A stretch of 64,000 nt of DNA, taken from contig NC_080676.1 of the NCBI RefSeq assembly GCF_030445035.2, positions 102,682,933 to 102,746,932 on the forward strand, given 5' to 3'. The notes below the pieces were generated by a model. That model was not told the origin of the DNA. It searched no databases and saw only the letters and a list, made by a program, of their open reading frames with translations. This DNA is from Dasypus novemcinctus. Lineage: Eukaryota > Chordata > Mammalia > Cingulata > Dasypodidae. Below, one piece after another: positions 22,051-35,260 of this stretch. The position numbers were made by a program, and so were the translations under genes. Numbering within the stretch: the stretch's first letter is position 1; every line of letters starts with the position of its first letter.

Positions 22051-24934
22051 TCTGTAATGGTGGCATTTTCTAGATGATATTTTCTCAGGATAACTAAGGT
22101 AGCAAGAAAAGAAGGAGACTTCTCAGTGTACCTTGATGCTGGAAATGGATATTGGAAAATAATAATAACTAGTATTTTTATACTACTTAATTCCTTATAA
22201 AGAGCCTTAACCTATATTCACTTATTCACAGTTTCAAAAGTTCTTTGAGAATTGTTACGCACTTTGAGGATGGAGGTAAAATGTGTGAAGCTTGGGTAGG
22301 TGGAAGAAGTGGGGATGGGAGATTTGGATTTTATAAAAATATTTGATAATGGGTTGCTCTTTTTATTGGCACTAAGATATATATTAAGAAATATATATGT
22401 ACATAATTTCAGCAGGAAAGATAATTCTAGATATATAAGGAATACACATAAATATTAGCCAGCCCTAAGGAGCCTGGTGCTAGCAAATTACATAAGATCC
22501 TATATTCAGGTAATGCTAACAGGATTCTTAATTTCTCTTCCTCAAGCCATCATGTATGATAATAGATTGGAGTAGATGATATGGAATTACAGTGGAAGGC
22601 AACAAAAGTGAAAACAAGAGAAAGGAAGTATTACAAATGAAAAATGAATAAGTGAAAATATGGAGAGCTGAAACATGCAGTGGAATGTGAGTGCTTATTT
22701 TTTAAGATCATATCACCACCTAGTAAGTCAGCACAGAAAACACATCCATTACAAATGCTAGCTCCAGACTTACTGTCACCCTCTAATCCTTTGGTTAGCG
22801 ATTCCCGCTGGCACTTTTTCTCTCTGAACGTCTGCACACACCACGACAATCGTGCTACCTGCACAAGCTTCGTGAGTTCTCAGTGAAGAGACTCAGCTCA
22901 CATTCTCCTGCTCATCCAGGGCTACACAATGGAGAAATGAACAGCACTTGCTTTGGAAATGACAGTGTGCCAAGAATTTCTCACAATCTCTTACCTGCCC
23001 TTGGAAAATGATTAGTTAAAACCACGCATATTATGCACTTGCCTGTTTTAAATAATTTAACTCCAGGCTGTTCATTAATGAAATATTTTGCATTTTCCAC
23101 TTTCATTTCTGCCTAGTAAAAGAAGTGGTCTGGTCATGGTCTTTCTCTGTGAGGAAGCATTGGAAGTATGCTATACAATGGAATTAAAAAACATTAAATG
23201 GGAAGCTCTGTTTTCTTATTCACATCTTTAGGTTTCCTACTATTTCAAACAATCTCTTGTTTCTTCTCCAGCAGTTGCTGAAATTAATGCTTACTCCCCA
23301 ACCCTGGTTTTGCTTTTATAAAGAGTTTCTTAGCTTGATAAATAATCACATTGGGTTTTAAGGGTTGGAGCCTAAAGACAATTATCAGACTGGCTATATT
23401 CCTTGCTTGTCTCAAATTTTTCATCTGTGAGATAAAGATAACAATATTATTTTCATTACTGGGCTTTTTAAGAGGAATAAATTAAGAGATACTCAAAAAT
23501 ATTGACTATCATTATTAATAACAAAAATACATAGCTAGAAAATAGTAGAAACAGAGAATGGGAGCTGGCACCATATTGTTATTCACAATAGATCAAAATG
23601 TTTTAGCCAAACAGATACAGAGAAAGGAGACATATATTCTGAGACCAAACAACCATCCATGATTTAAAATTCAGGTAGTTAACTTTTTAAAAATTAGTAA
23701 ATTTTAATTATATTTAAAGTTGACTAAATCCAAGTGATAAAAACACATTGAAATACATCTCCATTCTTTTTTCAATGCCTTGTTCTTTCCTTTTAGAAAC
23801 TTATCTTCACTTCAGTCCTCCAAATATTATCTCTTTTTTATTTTAAGGCCAGTTAAGAATATTTTGCCTGAAAGAATTAGCCAGGGGTTTAGGATGGAAA
23901 TTAGGGAGCGTTTTCCATGATTACTCTCAAAAACAGAATTATCAAGTTTACATCATACAAACCTACCGGGGGGGGTCCTCTCTTTGTCCCCTAAGAGCCA
24001 TTTTTCCTTTCCTTTACTATAACAAATCTTTTGGCTGGGTACAAGATCATGCAGTAAATATGTCTTAGTTTCCTCCTCAGGTAAGTGTGGCCATGGAGAT
24101 ATGATGTGTGGACTACTTTGACTATGCCCTTATGGAGAACATGTATGTCCACTCCTAGCTTTTTTCTCCTTTCTTGCTGGCTGGGTGAACTGAAGCAGCC
24201 ATTGTGGACCAAGAGATGGAAGTTAAGTTTTAAAGAGAAGCAGAGCAACAAGGTAAAAAGAAAAAGGATTCTGGCTTCCCAAACCTTCTGATGAGCTGTA
24301 ACAATTCTTGAATGTCTATGCAGACCTGCATATGAGAGAGAAATGCATTCCTATCTTATTTAATTATGCATGAATACACATCAATATATATGTGTATATA
24401 TTTTGTTTCATTTTATAGCAACCTGAGTTGTATTCTAACTAATTCTAACAGTTGCAAAGAATAAGCCCTAGAAATAAGAGTGTAAAATGATATATTTTAA
24501 TTAGGGAGGATGCACACGGCAGGGCACTAGTTCCCCCAAACTGGGCCTTCAATGATGTTGAAAAGGAAAAGATTTTGTATGCAAAACAAGAGAAATTTCT
24601 CCTTTAAATAGTTGGTAGGATAATTCTGTTGCGAGGAGCTGAACTGGAGGATCCTGCTTTTGTAAAAAGAGACTGTGGAGAAATTAACACAGGATAGAAG
24701 GGTGGTTTGGCTTGCCTCCAGATTTCATGCAAAATAACGAGCTCTGTATACAAAGGAGGGGAAAGGAGGAGAATCTGGATCTGAGCACTTAGTGTAGGAA
24801 CAATCACGGAAAAGATCACAGGTTGGTGCACAGATCAAAGAAGGGCTTTGTGGGGAAGATACGTTTTTTAAATTATGATTAAGATGCTTGCTACCTGGAT
24901 TATGATGCAAGTCCTTTTTCCCATCTCTCCTAAC
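22051..24934. other. Intergenic DNA, no gene recognised
   Basis: No exon with consensus splice sites and no RNA gene is seen. A short stretch at 22700-22930 has somewhat higher GC and a few CpGs. A G7 run lies at 23968. An (AT)-rich microsatellite-like piece occurs near 24385. Confidence 0.4.
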
Positions 24935-25165
24935 AGTAGCTAGCCATTAGTGCACACTGCTGGTGCTCCAGGCACTGTTGTAAGGGCTTACAATTATAAT
25001 TCATATAATCCTTACGGAAATCCTCTGAGGTAGGTGCTATTATTGTTGTTCCTGTCTACATATAAAAAAAAGCTGAAGCACAGAGAGCCTAAATTACCTG
25101 GGAATTTGAATTAGTAGTAACCTCTGGCATTTGAACACAAGCACATCGTTCTAATCCATGTACTC
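24935..25165 (-). repeat. MIR SINE
   Basis: The order ggcactgttgtaagggctta, then aggtaggtgctattattgtt, then gctgaagcacagagagccta is the antisense of the mammalian-wide interspersed repeat. Confidence 0.8.
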
Positions 25166-25505
25166 TACTGTCTTCATGAAATGCTTACTAAGTCCTCTGT
25201 TGCTAATATTTATTTTCAGACAAGTGGTACATGGTTACACAGGAAATGGATAAAGAGGGCATAACAGGACACATTGTTATGTTTATTTAATCAATGTACA
25301 TTAGCATACTGAAGGCTTCCCAGCAAATAAATCTGCTTAACTTTGTTTGATTCAGAATTTGCCAAGTGTGCTTGATCACAGAACTAATGCATTGAGCACT
25401 TTCTATTAACACCATAAGAGATTAGTGTTCCATTGAACATACTTTTAAAAATTATAGGGGAGGAAAATATATCAAGCTGGGTACCACTCATATTGGGGTC
25501 TTGAT

Positions 25506-25650
25506 TTTGGTACTTGTTTGTTCATGTGACTTTGGGCAAGTCACCTGCACCTCTCCAGGCTTAAGATTCCTGTTCTAGTAAAATAGTGAACTTGGACTTG
25601 ATAGGCCTTAAGGTTTCTTTCCATCTATAAAATATTATTTGAATTTATGA
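25506..25650 (+). repeat. MIR SINE fragment
   Basis: The text gtgactttgggcaagtcacc, then ctggcttaagattcctgtt-like sequence, then a gatgggccttaaggtttctt-type stretch follows the sense MIR core and 3' part. It is diverged. Confidence 0.65.
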
Positions 25651-26936
25651 AAAGACTCACCAGTGCCATCTGAGCTTAGGAACTGGGAAAAAAACTTGAG
25701 CAGAGATGTGGTTATGAAATTGAGTCAAATTTTAAGTGGAAAGGGCAGACTCTATAATGAGAGACTTTTCATTAAGCATCAACACATATATATGGTAGAT
25801 GTTCCATAAATATACATTTAAGCTCTGCATTTAGACTTCATAATCATGGGAGCATTACTGATTTCCATGCTGCCTCTGATCCTGCTACATTACTTTTCAA
25901 TAACTTTCTGCATCTTGTGACTCATTACATCCAACTTGTTATTTTATATTTATCTCATTCATGAAGTACCTTGGCAAAACAGTAAAAGAACAACTCTTTC
26001 AACCTCCAGGAAAGCCTCCAAACAGAAATGACTGTTGATCCTTGGCCAAGTAATCAAGATAGAAGAAATACATTCCAGGTAGAGAAGGTACCCTTTGCAA
26101 AGGCTTGAGTGAATGGAAGGGTAAGTTAGGGTCAGTAATCTGAATAGTGCACACTGGCAAGAGTGTGAGTTCTTGGGATTGTACAGGTGGGTGTTGGTGA
26201 AGAAGGAGGATCACATGGAGAAATGGCTGGAAACATAAGCTGGGTCCAGGTGGTGGAGTTTGTTCCACATGCTTCTTTTAGCATGGACTCAAGCTTCGTA
26301 CTAATCAGAGTTCAGCCTTTTTTACTTTATCTTCTTCAGAACAATTAGGAGAGAAGTTAGGGTACAAATAATTGCCAAATTTTGTTCTAAGAGAATAATC
26401 CAGTCATTGTGGTGTTGTGATGGGATGTAGCATTAATCTCAGATGTATGTTTATGCATATGATTACTCTATGTTTAGAAACCCATCCATGACGTGGACTG
26501 TCTTATATGAAAGTCTGCTCTATACAGTGAAGTCCTTTTGAAACTTTTACTACTAACTTGATCTCTAGATGAGACCAGAATAAAAGAGAGATTTGTGCCT
26601 TAAATATAATTGATGTTACTGCTGGAGACCACTGATTAAGGCAGTTCTAGTGAAAGCAGAGGAAATGCTGATTTATGAGACATGAAGCAAAGGCTGCTAT
26701 CTGGCCTCAGCCTGCCTTTCCAACTTCACTCATATCTACCCACTCCTTCCTTACCTCACACACCCGCACATCTATCCTCTCCCTAGTCCGGACTCCTCAC
26801 TGCTCCCCCCACCCCACCCCCAACATTCCTACCCTTTTACACTAAGATTTTGAACTTGTTCTTTTCTTTGTCTGGCCCAAGTAGAGACTTATCTCTGGTT
26901 TTTATAATAATACATTGACAATTTAAGTAATTCTTT
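25651..26936. other. Intergenic DNA, no feature recognised
   Basis: A minus-strand frame at 25999-26268 (89 codons) has no domain or splice context. A C-rich patch lies near 26805. Confidence 0.4.
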
Positions 26937-27296
26937 TTTAAGATTTATTTTATTTATTTCTCCCCACCCCCTTATTGTTTGCACTTGCTGTGTCTGTTCA
27001 TCTTCTTTGTTTCTTTAGGAGGCACCAGGAACTGAACCTGAGACCTCTGATGTGGGAAGAAGGCACCTAATTGCTTGAGCTACCTCTGTCCCCTGCTTTA
27101 CTGTGTTTCTCTATGCTTTTCCTCCTGTGTCTCTTGTTGTGCTGTATTGTTGGGTCAGTTTGCCATGCCTACATCAGCTTACTGTCTTGCTCATCTTCTT
27201 TAGGAGGGATCGGGAACCTCTGCTCCCTGCTTTGTTGTGTCTCTCATTATGTTTTTCTTCTCGTTGTTGCATCATCTTGTTGTCCACCACTCTTTC
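26937..27296 (-). mobile_element. Divergent tRNA-headed SINE, third type
   Basis: It starts at the left with the same tail motif (aagatttattttatttattt) as the other SINEs. Its minus-strand head has a B-box-like GGTTCAGTTCC and an A-box-like TAGCTCAAGCAATTAGG. The part 27095-27296 looks like a partial second copy of the same unit. No clear target-site duplication is seen, so it is probably older. Confidence 0.6.
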
Positions 27297-29344
27297 CATT
27301 TCAACAACTACTGGCAAATTTAATCGGTATCTTATTTCATATAAGGTAGGAAATGAATGGGATAAAGCATTATTGGGATGGTAATTAACAGCCTAGTATT
27401 CTAGTCCTATACCATTTGAACCACTGTCTTTTGGATCAGAAGGTACTTCTACTATATGGTTGGTTGTGGCCATCAACATCAACCATCTACAGAATCAATA
27501 TGACATATATATGAAATGATTGGAAACCTTAAATAATTTTGACAACCTGTCACAAACCAAACAGAATGCATTGCACATCAGTGGGTAATCTTGATGTTTA
27601 AAATTATTCTCAGTTAAATGCCTTGCACTTTAGGATATATTGATCTAAACTATAAAATCGGACTAAGATATTAGGCTGGAAATGTAATAGGCTGTATTCT
27701 AAAGGCCCTTAAGGTTCTGGGTTCTTTGTATATACTATTTAGAATTATTGTGATAGTGTGTTATAAAATATGGGTAATGGGGAGGGAGGCTTCTATAATG
27801 TTGAAGGTGATTGCAGGTACAGTGAATATTAAGAATAAGCTTAGAAGTCCTATAGCATCAGGTGATGGTAATATAGAAGGAAACGCAGTAATATTGACAT
27901 TTTAAATGGGAAATAGCTTTGCTTTAATCCACCCTGGTCTATATAAGATATTTGATCTTTCCACCTGACTATGTAAGTAAGTTCTTAATAGAAACTTCAG
28001 TAAAGAAAAAGAATGGAAATAAGAGTTGGGCAAATGCTATTAAAATGCCCTGAAGTTCGTAGACACATATATGTAAGGGTTAACTTCTTGCCTTTAAATT
28101 CTCTAATAAGCTTGAAAATAGGCTGTTAAAAGTTTAGTAGCTTGTTGTTGGTTAATTATCCTTATGTTTCTGTTCTGGACCACAGTGAATTCACACAAAC
28201 CAAATCAAACGGCACAGAAGCCCTTTATAAGATTCTCTCTAAAATAATTTATCTAGCTTCTTCACTTTCACATTCTTGAGTTCTCTGAATTCTAGAAGTC
28301 TCCAAATGAACCAGTATCCCAACTTGTTTGCCAAAATATAAAGATGAAAAGAAAAATGAGCTCTCTTACAATTCCTTCCAGGACTAATTACCGTGATCTG
28401 ACTAGACTGGTTGTTAGATCTGAATTATAGTCATGAAAAAGTTAGATCTTAATTAAAGTCATTATGGGGTCCAAGAGGCAATGTCATACAGGCAAAAAAA
28501 CTATTTTGTAATAAGTGGAAATTAGTATTATAATGCATGGTGGGAAATTGGGCTTCTAGTTAGAAATGTATCTGCTGAGATGTGTAAGAAATTTCAGGCT
28601 TAAAAAAAATTAATCCATCTTTTTTTCTCTACTTATGTGTTCCTTTTAAATTTTCAGTTTAAAAGAATGTTGACTGTAGGTTTCCAGTAACATGGATGAG
28701 ATAACATGTTTTCAAAATTAGCTTATCTTTGTTTATTGCCTTTTACCTGCCTCTTTAGAGCAGTTTTTATTTAGGGTTTTAAACTTTCTTAGTAGTGCTG
28801 AGGTAATGAAGTAAGAAAGATTTTGGTTAAGTTAGATAATTTAAGAGTTAATTTCCTGGTAAGAGAAATTGTTAAACATTAGAAGAAAAACTCTGGTGTA
28901 AATAATAGAATTTTCTTTTCTATACACTTTTAAATTTAAAGAAGTTTCGTTCTGAAGGCAAGAGGATGAACTACATCTATGTGTTCTATTCTATTCCTTT
29001 CCACTGCACAAAGAAAATGTTATGAATTTGTCACAAGCCATCTGAGAAAAGTGTGGTATTGAATACATGCACCCAAACCCCAGCATGAATGGCAGCTGCC
29101 TTGTTAGGACTAAGCTGAGGAACCCCACTGCATCAACTCTGAGGATTATCAGGCTTAGCCCTATCGCCGTAGTGAGGAGGGCTGCTCAGCCACTGTGTAA
29201 GTGTGTTTGTGTGACAAGCCACGCACCAGGGAAAATTCCAGAGGAAAACTCATCTTCCTGAGATTTATCATTGAAGTCAGAAGGGGGAAGAGAGGGCACA
29301 ATAACATTTGCGTTTACAAAAATGTCCTGACATCCACAGTGGGT
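27297..29344. other. Intergenic DNA, no feature recognised
   Basis: AT-rich unique sequence. Short frames near 29067-29261 have no support as genes. Confidence 0.4.
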
Positions 29345-29490
29345 TGGCAAATGAATAGAGGTTATTGTTCCCATTTTATAATGTGAGAAATTGAGACCTA
29401 GAGAAATGTAGTGACTTGCTCAAGGTCATAGGGCTGGAAAACAGCAGAGAGAGATCTCAATCGCAAGTTTCTGACTCTAAGGTTGGTGTT
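29345..29490 (-). repeat. MIR SINE fragment
   Basis: The run ttcccattttataatgtgag, then gtagtgacttgctcaaggtc, then the C-rich end matches antisense MIR. Confidence 0.75.
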
Positions 29491-30690
29491 TTTCCTATCT
29501 TGGCATTTCTTTCATAACTTCAAAATACTCCTTTGCCAGGAAGTGAGGTAGGAAAGGAGCCTCAGCAATTACCTTTCTTAATGAGAATTCTCAAAAATGC
29601 CAGAGCAGGCTTCTTGGTTGATGGTTTGGAGAGTTAAGACTACAATTTCAATTACTGGATCTACAAATTCCAGCATATGATCGTATACAGATAAGTAGCT
29701 TGAACGATCTTGTGTCGAGTGGATCATGGGCTATTACGTTTCCTTTCAATACATTGGTCTCATAACTTCATACATTGCTAGGGTCAGCGAGGATTTGAAA
29801 TATCATTTAATCAGTGCTTCTATTTACACATGAGAAAACTGTGGGCAAAGGGGTTGAGGCTTTGTTTATATACATATAAACAGATGAGGGAATTTTATTG
29901 TTTTGGCTATAAAAAATATTCCAAAATAGAAAAAAGGCCACAAATCCCTGACCAAAGTATTTTAATAAGAGTTGAGAAGGAAATCAGCAGCTTCTTTATT
30001 AACTAAGTTTTGACCTAAATCTGAATACTTGAATGCAGGGATAGTATAGTTAGTTTCTCCACAATATATTCATGAAATGTCACCCAATGGACTAAGAGAT
30101 GATGGATATAGCTAATCTGAGATTTGAGAATGCATAATCTATAAAATGCAGCAATTGTCTAGGTAGCAGATTTCTTGATTTTGGTAACATTTTCTTCAGG
30201 ATTTATTGTCTTAAAGAGAACAGCAATTTAGAAGTAATTCTGCATTCCCACACAAATCATTAGGACATGTGCAAATAGGGAAGCATTGTATCTAAAAATT
30301 ACGTGCAGGTCTTCTGTAGTGTTTTTTTCTGAAGCACCAATATCTTTGGGTTTGGCCTATAGCATCTTGATTGCTTACCCCAATCTACTCTAAAAAATCT
30401 TTACTAAAAATAGAATGTTCATTAATACTCTGACTTATACATACAGTATAATTGTCCCTTTCTTGGAGGTTAGATGATAAAATGAGAGCATAAAGTGAAA
30501 ATACTATATAGTCAGAGTTGCTCTTAAAATATTCCATAAAGTATAGTATCAGAGCAACCTGAGTGGGTTTTATACAGCAAATTTTTCCTCTTATTTCTCT
30601 GAGTGAACATCAGGTGAAGCATCTGGCTTATTATCATGGACCATATGATACAAAATAATACATATAGCAACTTTAAGCACTAAAATTAAT
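29491..30690. other. Intergenic DNA, minor MIR-like piece
   Basis: About 29810-29865 (atttacacatgagaaaactg) is a short MIR-like remnant. Nothing else is recognised. Confidence 0.4.
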
Positions 30691-31519
30691 AAGCACAGAG
30701 TCAGTTCACAATGTGGGCATACAGATGGAGATCAAGTGAGGAATCAGTGGCTCCTCCTCTCATAGGGATACTCAAGAATTACTCCACTGCACTGGAAGTT
30801 AAGACCCAACTGGCCACTTTGGGCTCCTCATACCTATGAATCAACAGGCTAAGAAGGGAGCTATTCTACTGTTTGTGTTGATTGATCCTAGTTACTGAGA
30901 AAATTGAGCTGCTACTTCACAGTGAAGATAAGGAAGAGTATGTCTAGAATAAAGGAGATCCTGTAGAGTGTGTCTAAGTACTACCATGTCCTGGGATTAA
31001 AGTCAATGAAAAGCTACAGCAACCCAACCTAGGTAGTGAAATAATGGCCCAGACTCTTTAGTAATGAAGGTTTGGATTATACCACCAAGAAAAGAACTAT
31101 GACCTCGTGAGCTGCTTGCTGAGGTTAGATAGAGAATAGGGAGTGGGTAACATAAAAGATGGTTATAAATACCAACCACAACTACATGGCAGTTTCAGTA
31201 AAAAGGACTATAATTACTTTCAGTTCTTCTTTATTTTCTGTGTGTGTTTATCAACTACCTTCAGTTTTTTTCCTCTCTTATTCCTTTATCATATAACATA
31301 AGTCATATTAACTTTATGCCATAGAATTTAAGTTACGGAATATCAAAAAAAAAAAAAAGAATGACTATTCAAAGAACTTACATCTTCTTCTGGGGAAAGG
31401 GTTAGTGCATTTTTAGTTGTATGCAGGATAGTTGTATAATGTTAAGATTGCCTTTATTTGGAGATTATGTGTGGATTAAGCAGATATGTAAGGGTGCCAA
31501 ATTGACAAGGGGGGTGGAC
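30691..31519 (+). pseudogene. ERV-L internal 3' remnant
   Basis: From about 30880 the sequence is collinear with 19050-19748 of the second ERV-L segment and ends in a polypurine tract (acaagggggg-type) just before an LTR. No open frame survives. The 5' part of the element is missing. Confidence 0.7.
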
Positions 31520-31911
31520 TGTGATGGTTAATTTCATGTATTAGTTTGGCTAGTTATGGTGCCAATTGTTTAGTAAAGCAAGCACTGGACTAATTGTTAC
31601 TATGACGGTATTTGCTGAGTGGATTTGCAACCTATAATCAGTTGGTTGTATCCATGGTTAATTGTATCTATAATCAACAAAGGGGATTGAAGGTTATAAA
31701 GCTGGAACTGATGACTTCAGAAGTCAGAAAGAAGAATTTTTGCCTCTAGTTCAGTCAGCCAACTTCTCCCAGGAAGTTCTACATCACATTCATAGGAGTT
31801 TCCAAATTGCAGCCTAGCCAACAGATTTTGGACTTGTCACTCTCAAGTTACAAGAGCCAATTCCTATGATAAATCTGAGTTCTGTTTCCCTGGAGAACCT
31901 TGATTAATACA
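31520..31911 (+). mobile_element. ERV-L (MLT2-like) 3' LTR
   Basis: It starts TGTGATGGTTAATTTCATG and ends TTTCCCTGGAGAACCTTGATTAATACA-like, the same ends as the LTRs at 13316, 17209 and 19749. It is shorter (392 bp). Confidence 0.83.
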
Positions 31912-32189
31912 ATGGGCTACTCACAAATCCGTGTTTGGCATAAGCTCAGAAATTGAGACCATTTGTGGAAAAAGTAGTACAAAACACAAATATAAATGGA
32001 AACGAGGAAAGCTCTACCCCTTGACTGACAAAGGAATTCCCTTTGGACCCAGAGAATCCATGTGTAAATTTCTTATAATGTCAGAGAGGGAATATTATGG
32101 TGGGTGTGTGGGCTATCATTTTCTCTAGGGTATTCAAAGAACCCCTCTGAGAAAGGACCATGCTAAGGAAAGTAGCAGTACCCTACCCT

Positions 32190-32410
32190 ACCATTGTTTA
32201 TCCTTCTTTCCAAATTCAATTTTTTTCCTTAATATCACTTATTGCCTAAATTAAAGAATTTATTTGGTGTTGTTTAGTTTGTTCTCCCCCATGGAAACTT
32301 AAGTTTGATGAGGATAGGTGCTTTCACTTGATTGTCTATGTGTTCAGAACTTATTACATAAATCTTGGTACATGATAACTGATTAATAAACATTTCTTGG
32401 ATGAATCATT
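32190..32410 (+). repeat. L2 LINE 3' end fragment
   Basis: The text tggaaacttaagtttgatga, then a ggtacatgataactgattaa and aataaacatttcttggatga ending, is the usual L2 3' terminus. The 278 bp between the ERV-L LTR and this point hold nothing recognised. Confidence 0.65.
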
Positions 32411-33604
32411 CCATTCATACCCATATGTTGATAAGGGTAGCCAAATATTGTTTCCCTGTTTGTGTTTTTGAGTTTAAAATGTTTTATATTCTGTCATAAA
32501 TTATTTTCAGTTTCAGGAAACTTACTGAAATGTGCTGCTTTATAAATGAAAATCTTTACAAATTCTACTTAATGACCCAAGACTTCCTGGCTTACCATTT
32601 TAGGGAATATCTCTCTTGCTTCCCAGAAAACACAATGTAAAGAATTTGTCTGTCTCTCTTATTTCAGTTCAAGCACATGTTTTGCTAATATCTCAAGGCA
32701 ATCCATAAAAATGTGAAATATAAAAACACTCCAATAGCATAACCATAAAATTTCAATAATGGTGTTTAGATTTATTACTTAATTCAGGGACTGGAGACAC
32801 ACAGCCCAAATTGTAAACTTAGACCTGAACCACATGTTCCACCCCTGAGAACTTACCAGGTTTCATTTCCCTTAAATTCTCTGTGTGTAAAGACCAGAGG
32901 AGTGGACATTTCTACCGTCTCATAAGGACTGCTAGAATATATGCACATAACACTTTCAAAATTCCCACATTAATCTGGTTCATACGAATTATTCCTGGAA
33001 TCCCAGTTCTGGCCAAGATAGAAACAATTCCACTGTCAAGGAAGTGCAACTGAAGGCTCACTCCTTTGTAACCCCAATACACCAAAGTCATAGAAACTTA
33101 CTGAAATAGAAAAGATTCCCTGAGATATGAACACACCTGTGGCAAAACACCAGAATCACATGAGGACCATGCTGAGTGGATATTTTAAAATTCCAGAGAT
33201 GTACTAAGTTTTCGTTTCTTGAATCTTCCAAAATAAACTCTGGGTAGACACATCTGTTCTTTTCAAGCCCATATAACAAAATGAGTATGTCCAATTCTTG
33301 TGCTAACGAATCCATTCACCTCCCTCTTCAGTGTTGCTCTGATATATACCAGGTTGGGGCAGCCTTCTGGATTTGTCAGTGCTTCTGAAATGCTGGGGAG
33401 CCTTCAGGATTTAATAGCTCACATTGTCATCTCCACCTGCCCACAAGGCTGCTTCCTTTGCTCAAACGTTAGAGCATCATGCAAGGCTTTCTTGACTTTT
33501 TCATTTTTCTCCCACAGTAGAGATTGATCATTGCAATTACCATTGTAGTAAATTGGCTGTCCACGTTTCAATTTCACCTCAAAGACCCTAGACTCATAAA
33601 ATGT
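32411..33604. other. Intergenic DNA, no feature recognised
   Basis: Frames at 33088-33315 (-) and 33300-33527 (+) overlap each other and show no domain. No repeat family is recognised. Confidence 0.4.
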
Positions 33605-33755
33605 GACAGCCAGAAAGGGACCCAAAATTCTTCCAATTCAATTCCCTTCATAAATAAGGTCAAGGTGATTACTAAAACCCTCAAGGCTGGATCACAGCAG
33701 AAGTACAATTATGAAATAGGTTTCCTGACTCTACACCTGGGGCTCTGACTTTTAA
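33605..33755 (-). repeat. MIR-type SINE fragment
   Basis: The order gccagaaagggacccaaaat, then ttcataaataaggtcaaggt, then ggctggatcacagcagaagt parallels the antisense MIR/MIR3 pattern. Confidence 0.5.
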
Positions 33756-34204
33756 ATGAATTAACCTCCCAACTATTTTTGCAGAGAAGGTGGCAAGGTG
33801 GCAATGCTGAGCCATGTTATGGCTTTTTATGCTTTACAGATAATATTACAGTTCTCCTTTTCCAGCCTTTCATGAATTTGCAACCATGTGTCCTGGAGTT
33901 CCCATTAGTTATGATATTGATAGCTGGAAAATGTGCTTATTTAAATTTCTTCATTGAAGCAGGTCTGAAAATTCTGACACTAATTGTACTGGTTTTCTAT
34001 TAATCTAATTTTAGAAATTTACTCTCTTTTTTCTAGTTGTATTTGTATACATCCCAGTTTATTTTTATGTATATCCAATTGAATGAGATTAGTTATCTCA
34101 AAGTACACAGAAGATTTTCCCATAAATGAAACACTGATAAAATACCTAACGTTATTTAAGGACTTCAACATAATCTAAGTCAAAATATATTTGGCACTTG
34201 GGTT
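33756..34204. other. Unique DNA left of the class I provirus
   Basis: AT-rich sequence with no recognised feature. It is the pre-insertion flank of the provirus. Confidence 0.4.
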
Positions 34205-34208
34205 ATAT

Positions 34209-34653
34209 TGTTGAGAAATAGGAAAGCATGACCTTGCAGGAGACTATCTAACAGGCCACTCCTGCCTCCCACTTCTGTAAATCCACCCACAAGAGCATGA
34301 CCTTGTAAGAGACTATTTAACAGACCACTCCTGCCTTCTGCTTCTGTAACTCTCTTGCAAGAACATGACAAGAAACTATCTAACTGACCATTCTTGCTTT
34401 CCACTTCTGTAAACCCGCTTGCATATTACAGTAGAAAATTTGCCCACTAGCTCAACAATGCACTAGCCAATAAGTGACAGCCATGCTAATTCTACATAAG
34501 ACCCTATATAAACCTGTGAAAAACTGTAAGACAGGGCTCGGAATTTGGAGACTGAATCTCCTCAGAGTCTGTTCATAATAAATTTATTCTTCCACCTTTC
34601 TGAGTGCCATTTAGGTTTTTCTGCTGATCAGAACTCCTAACTTTGCTGTAACA
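34209..34653 (+). mobile_element. 5' LTR of the class I provirus
   Basis: TGTTGAGAAATA opens the LTR and TGTAACA closes it. The U3 part holds three tandem copies of a unit of about 70 bp (starting near 34229, 34297 and 34365). TATATAAA lies at 34505-34512 and AATAAA at 34577-34582. It is 445 bp long against 373 bp for the 3' LTR, the difference being about one U3 repeat. Confidence 0.9.
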
Positions 34654-34655
34654 TT

Positions 34656-34676
34656 TTGTTCCCTGGCCAGGAAACC
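34656..34676 (+). promoter_or_regulatory. Primer-binding site, tRNA-Glu-like
   Basis: TTGTTCCCTGGCCAGGAA, 2 bp after the LTR, matches the complement of the tRNA-Glu 3' end with a few changes. That primer is known for the HERV-E group, so this provirus may belong to a related lineage. Confidence 0.65.
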
Positions 34677-35260
34677 CAACTGAGCAGGCCATTTGAGCAT
34701 CCAGTTTGGGATTGGTGGGAGTGGCTGGAGGAGATCTCCACATGAATGAGGCAGTGCCACCTGTCCCCTTGATGGGCCCTCCTTCAGGGGAAGGACCCCT
34801 GTGGGCCATGTCCTACACCCCAACCTGACTCGGTGGAGAGATGGATTGAACAACATAAGAAGATGCTGGAAAGGTAAGACCCCAGGGTTCTGAGTAGCAG
34901 TTAGGTCCTTCTCTGGAAGGAAGGCGAGACTGATCACCTCCCAAAATCTTGAGATTCGAGATTCTAGGATAGGGTAGTCCTTTGGGTGGGATTGTATAAC
35001 CTCTGAGTGATTGAATGAATGAATAGGGCTTGTCTCTGCTGATCTAGTTTGTGGCTCCATGGCCTGTGCTACAGAGTCCGAGTGGGCCCCAGCCTGCACT
35101 CTGCAACTATGTCATATGGCGTAATGGTTAATCCTGACTCTACACAGATGCCTTAGCTAAGATCAGCCTAAGTTCTTGTGAGAGACTTGGACAGCTGGAC
35201 ATCCGAGTGGCCTCATGAGAGACACCCCTCCTTTGTTTGTCCTATGTCACTGGTTCAGTG
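34677..35260 (+). other. Proviral 5' leader
   Basis: This non-coding leader between the primer site and gag would hold the packaging signal and splice donor. GGTAAG at 34873-34878 is a possible splice donor. The long minus-strand frame at 34611-35099 is a chance reading. Confidence 0.5.

Noticed and set aside
34611-35099. 162-codon minus-strand frame
   Set aside because: Antisense to the LTR end and leader of the provirus; no protein-like features.
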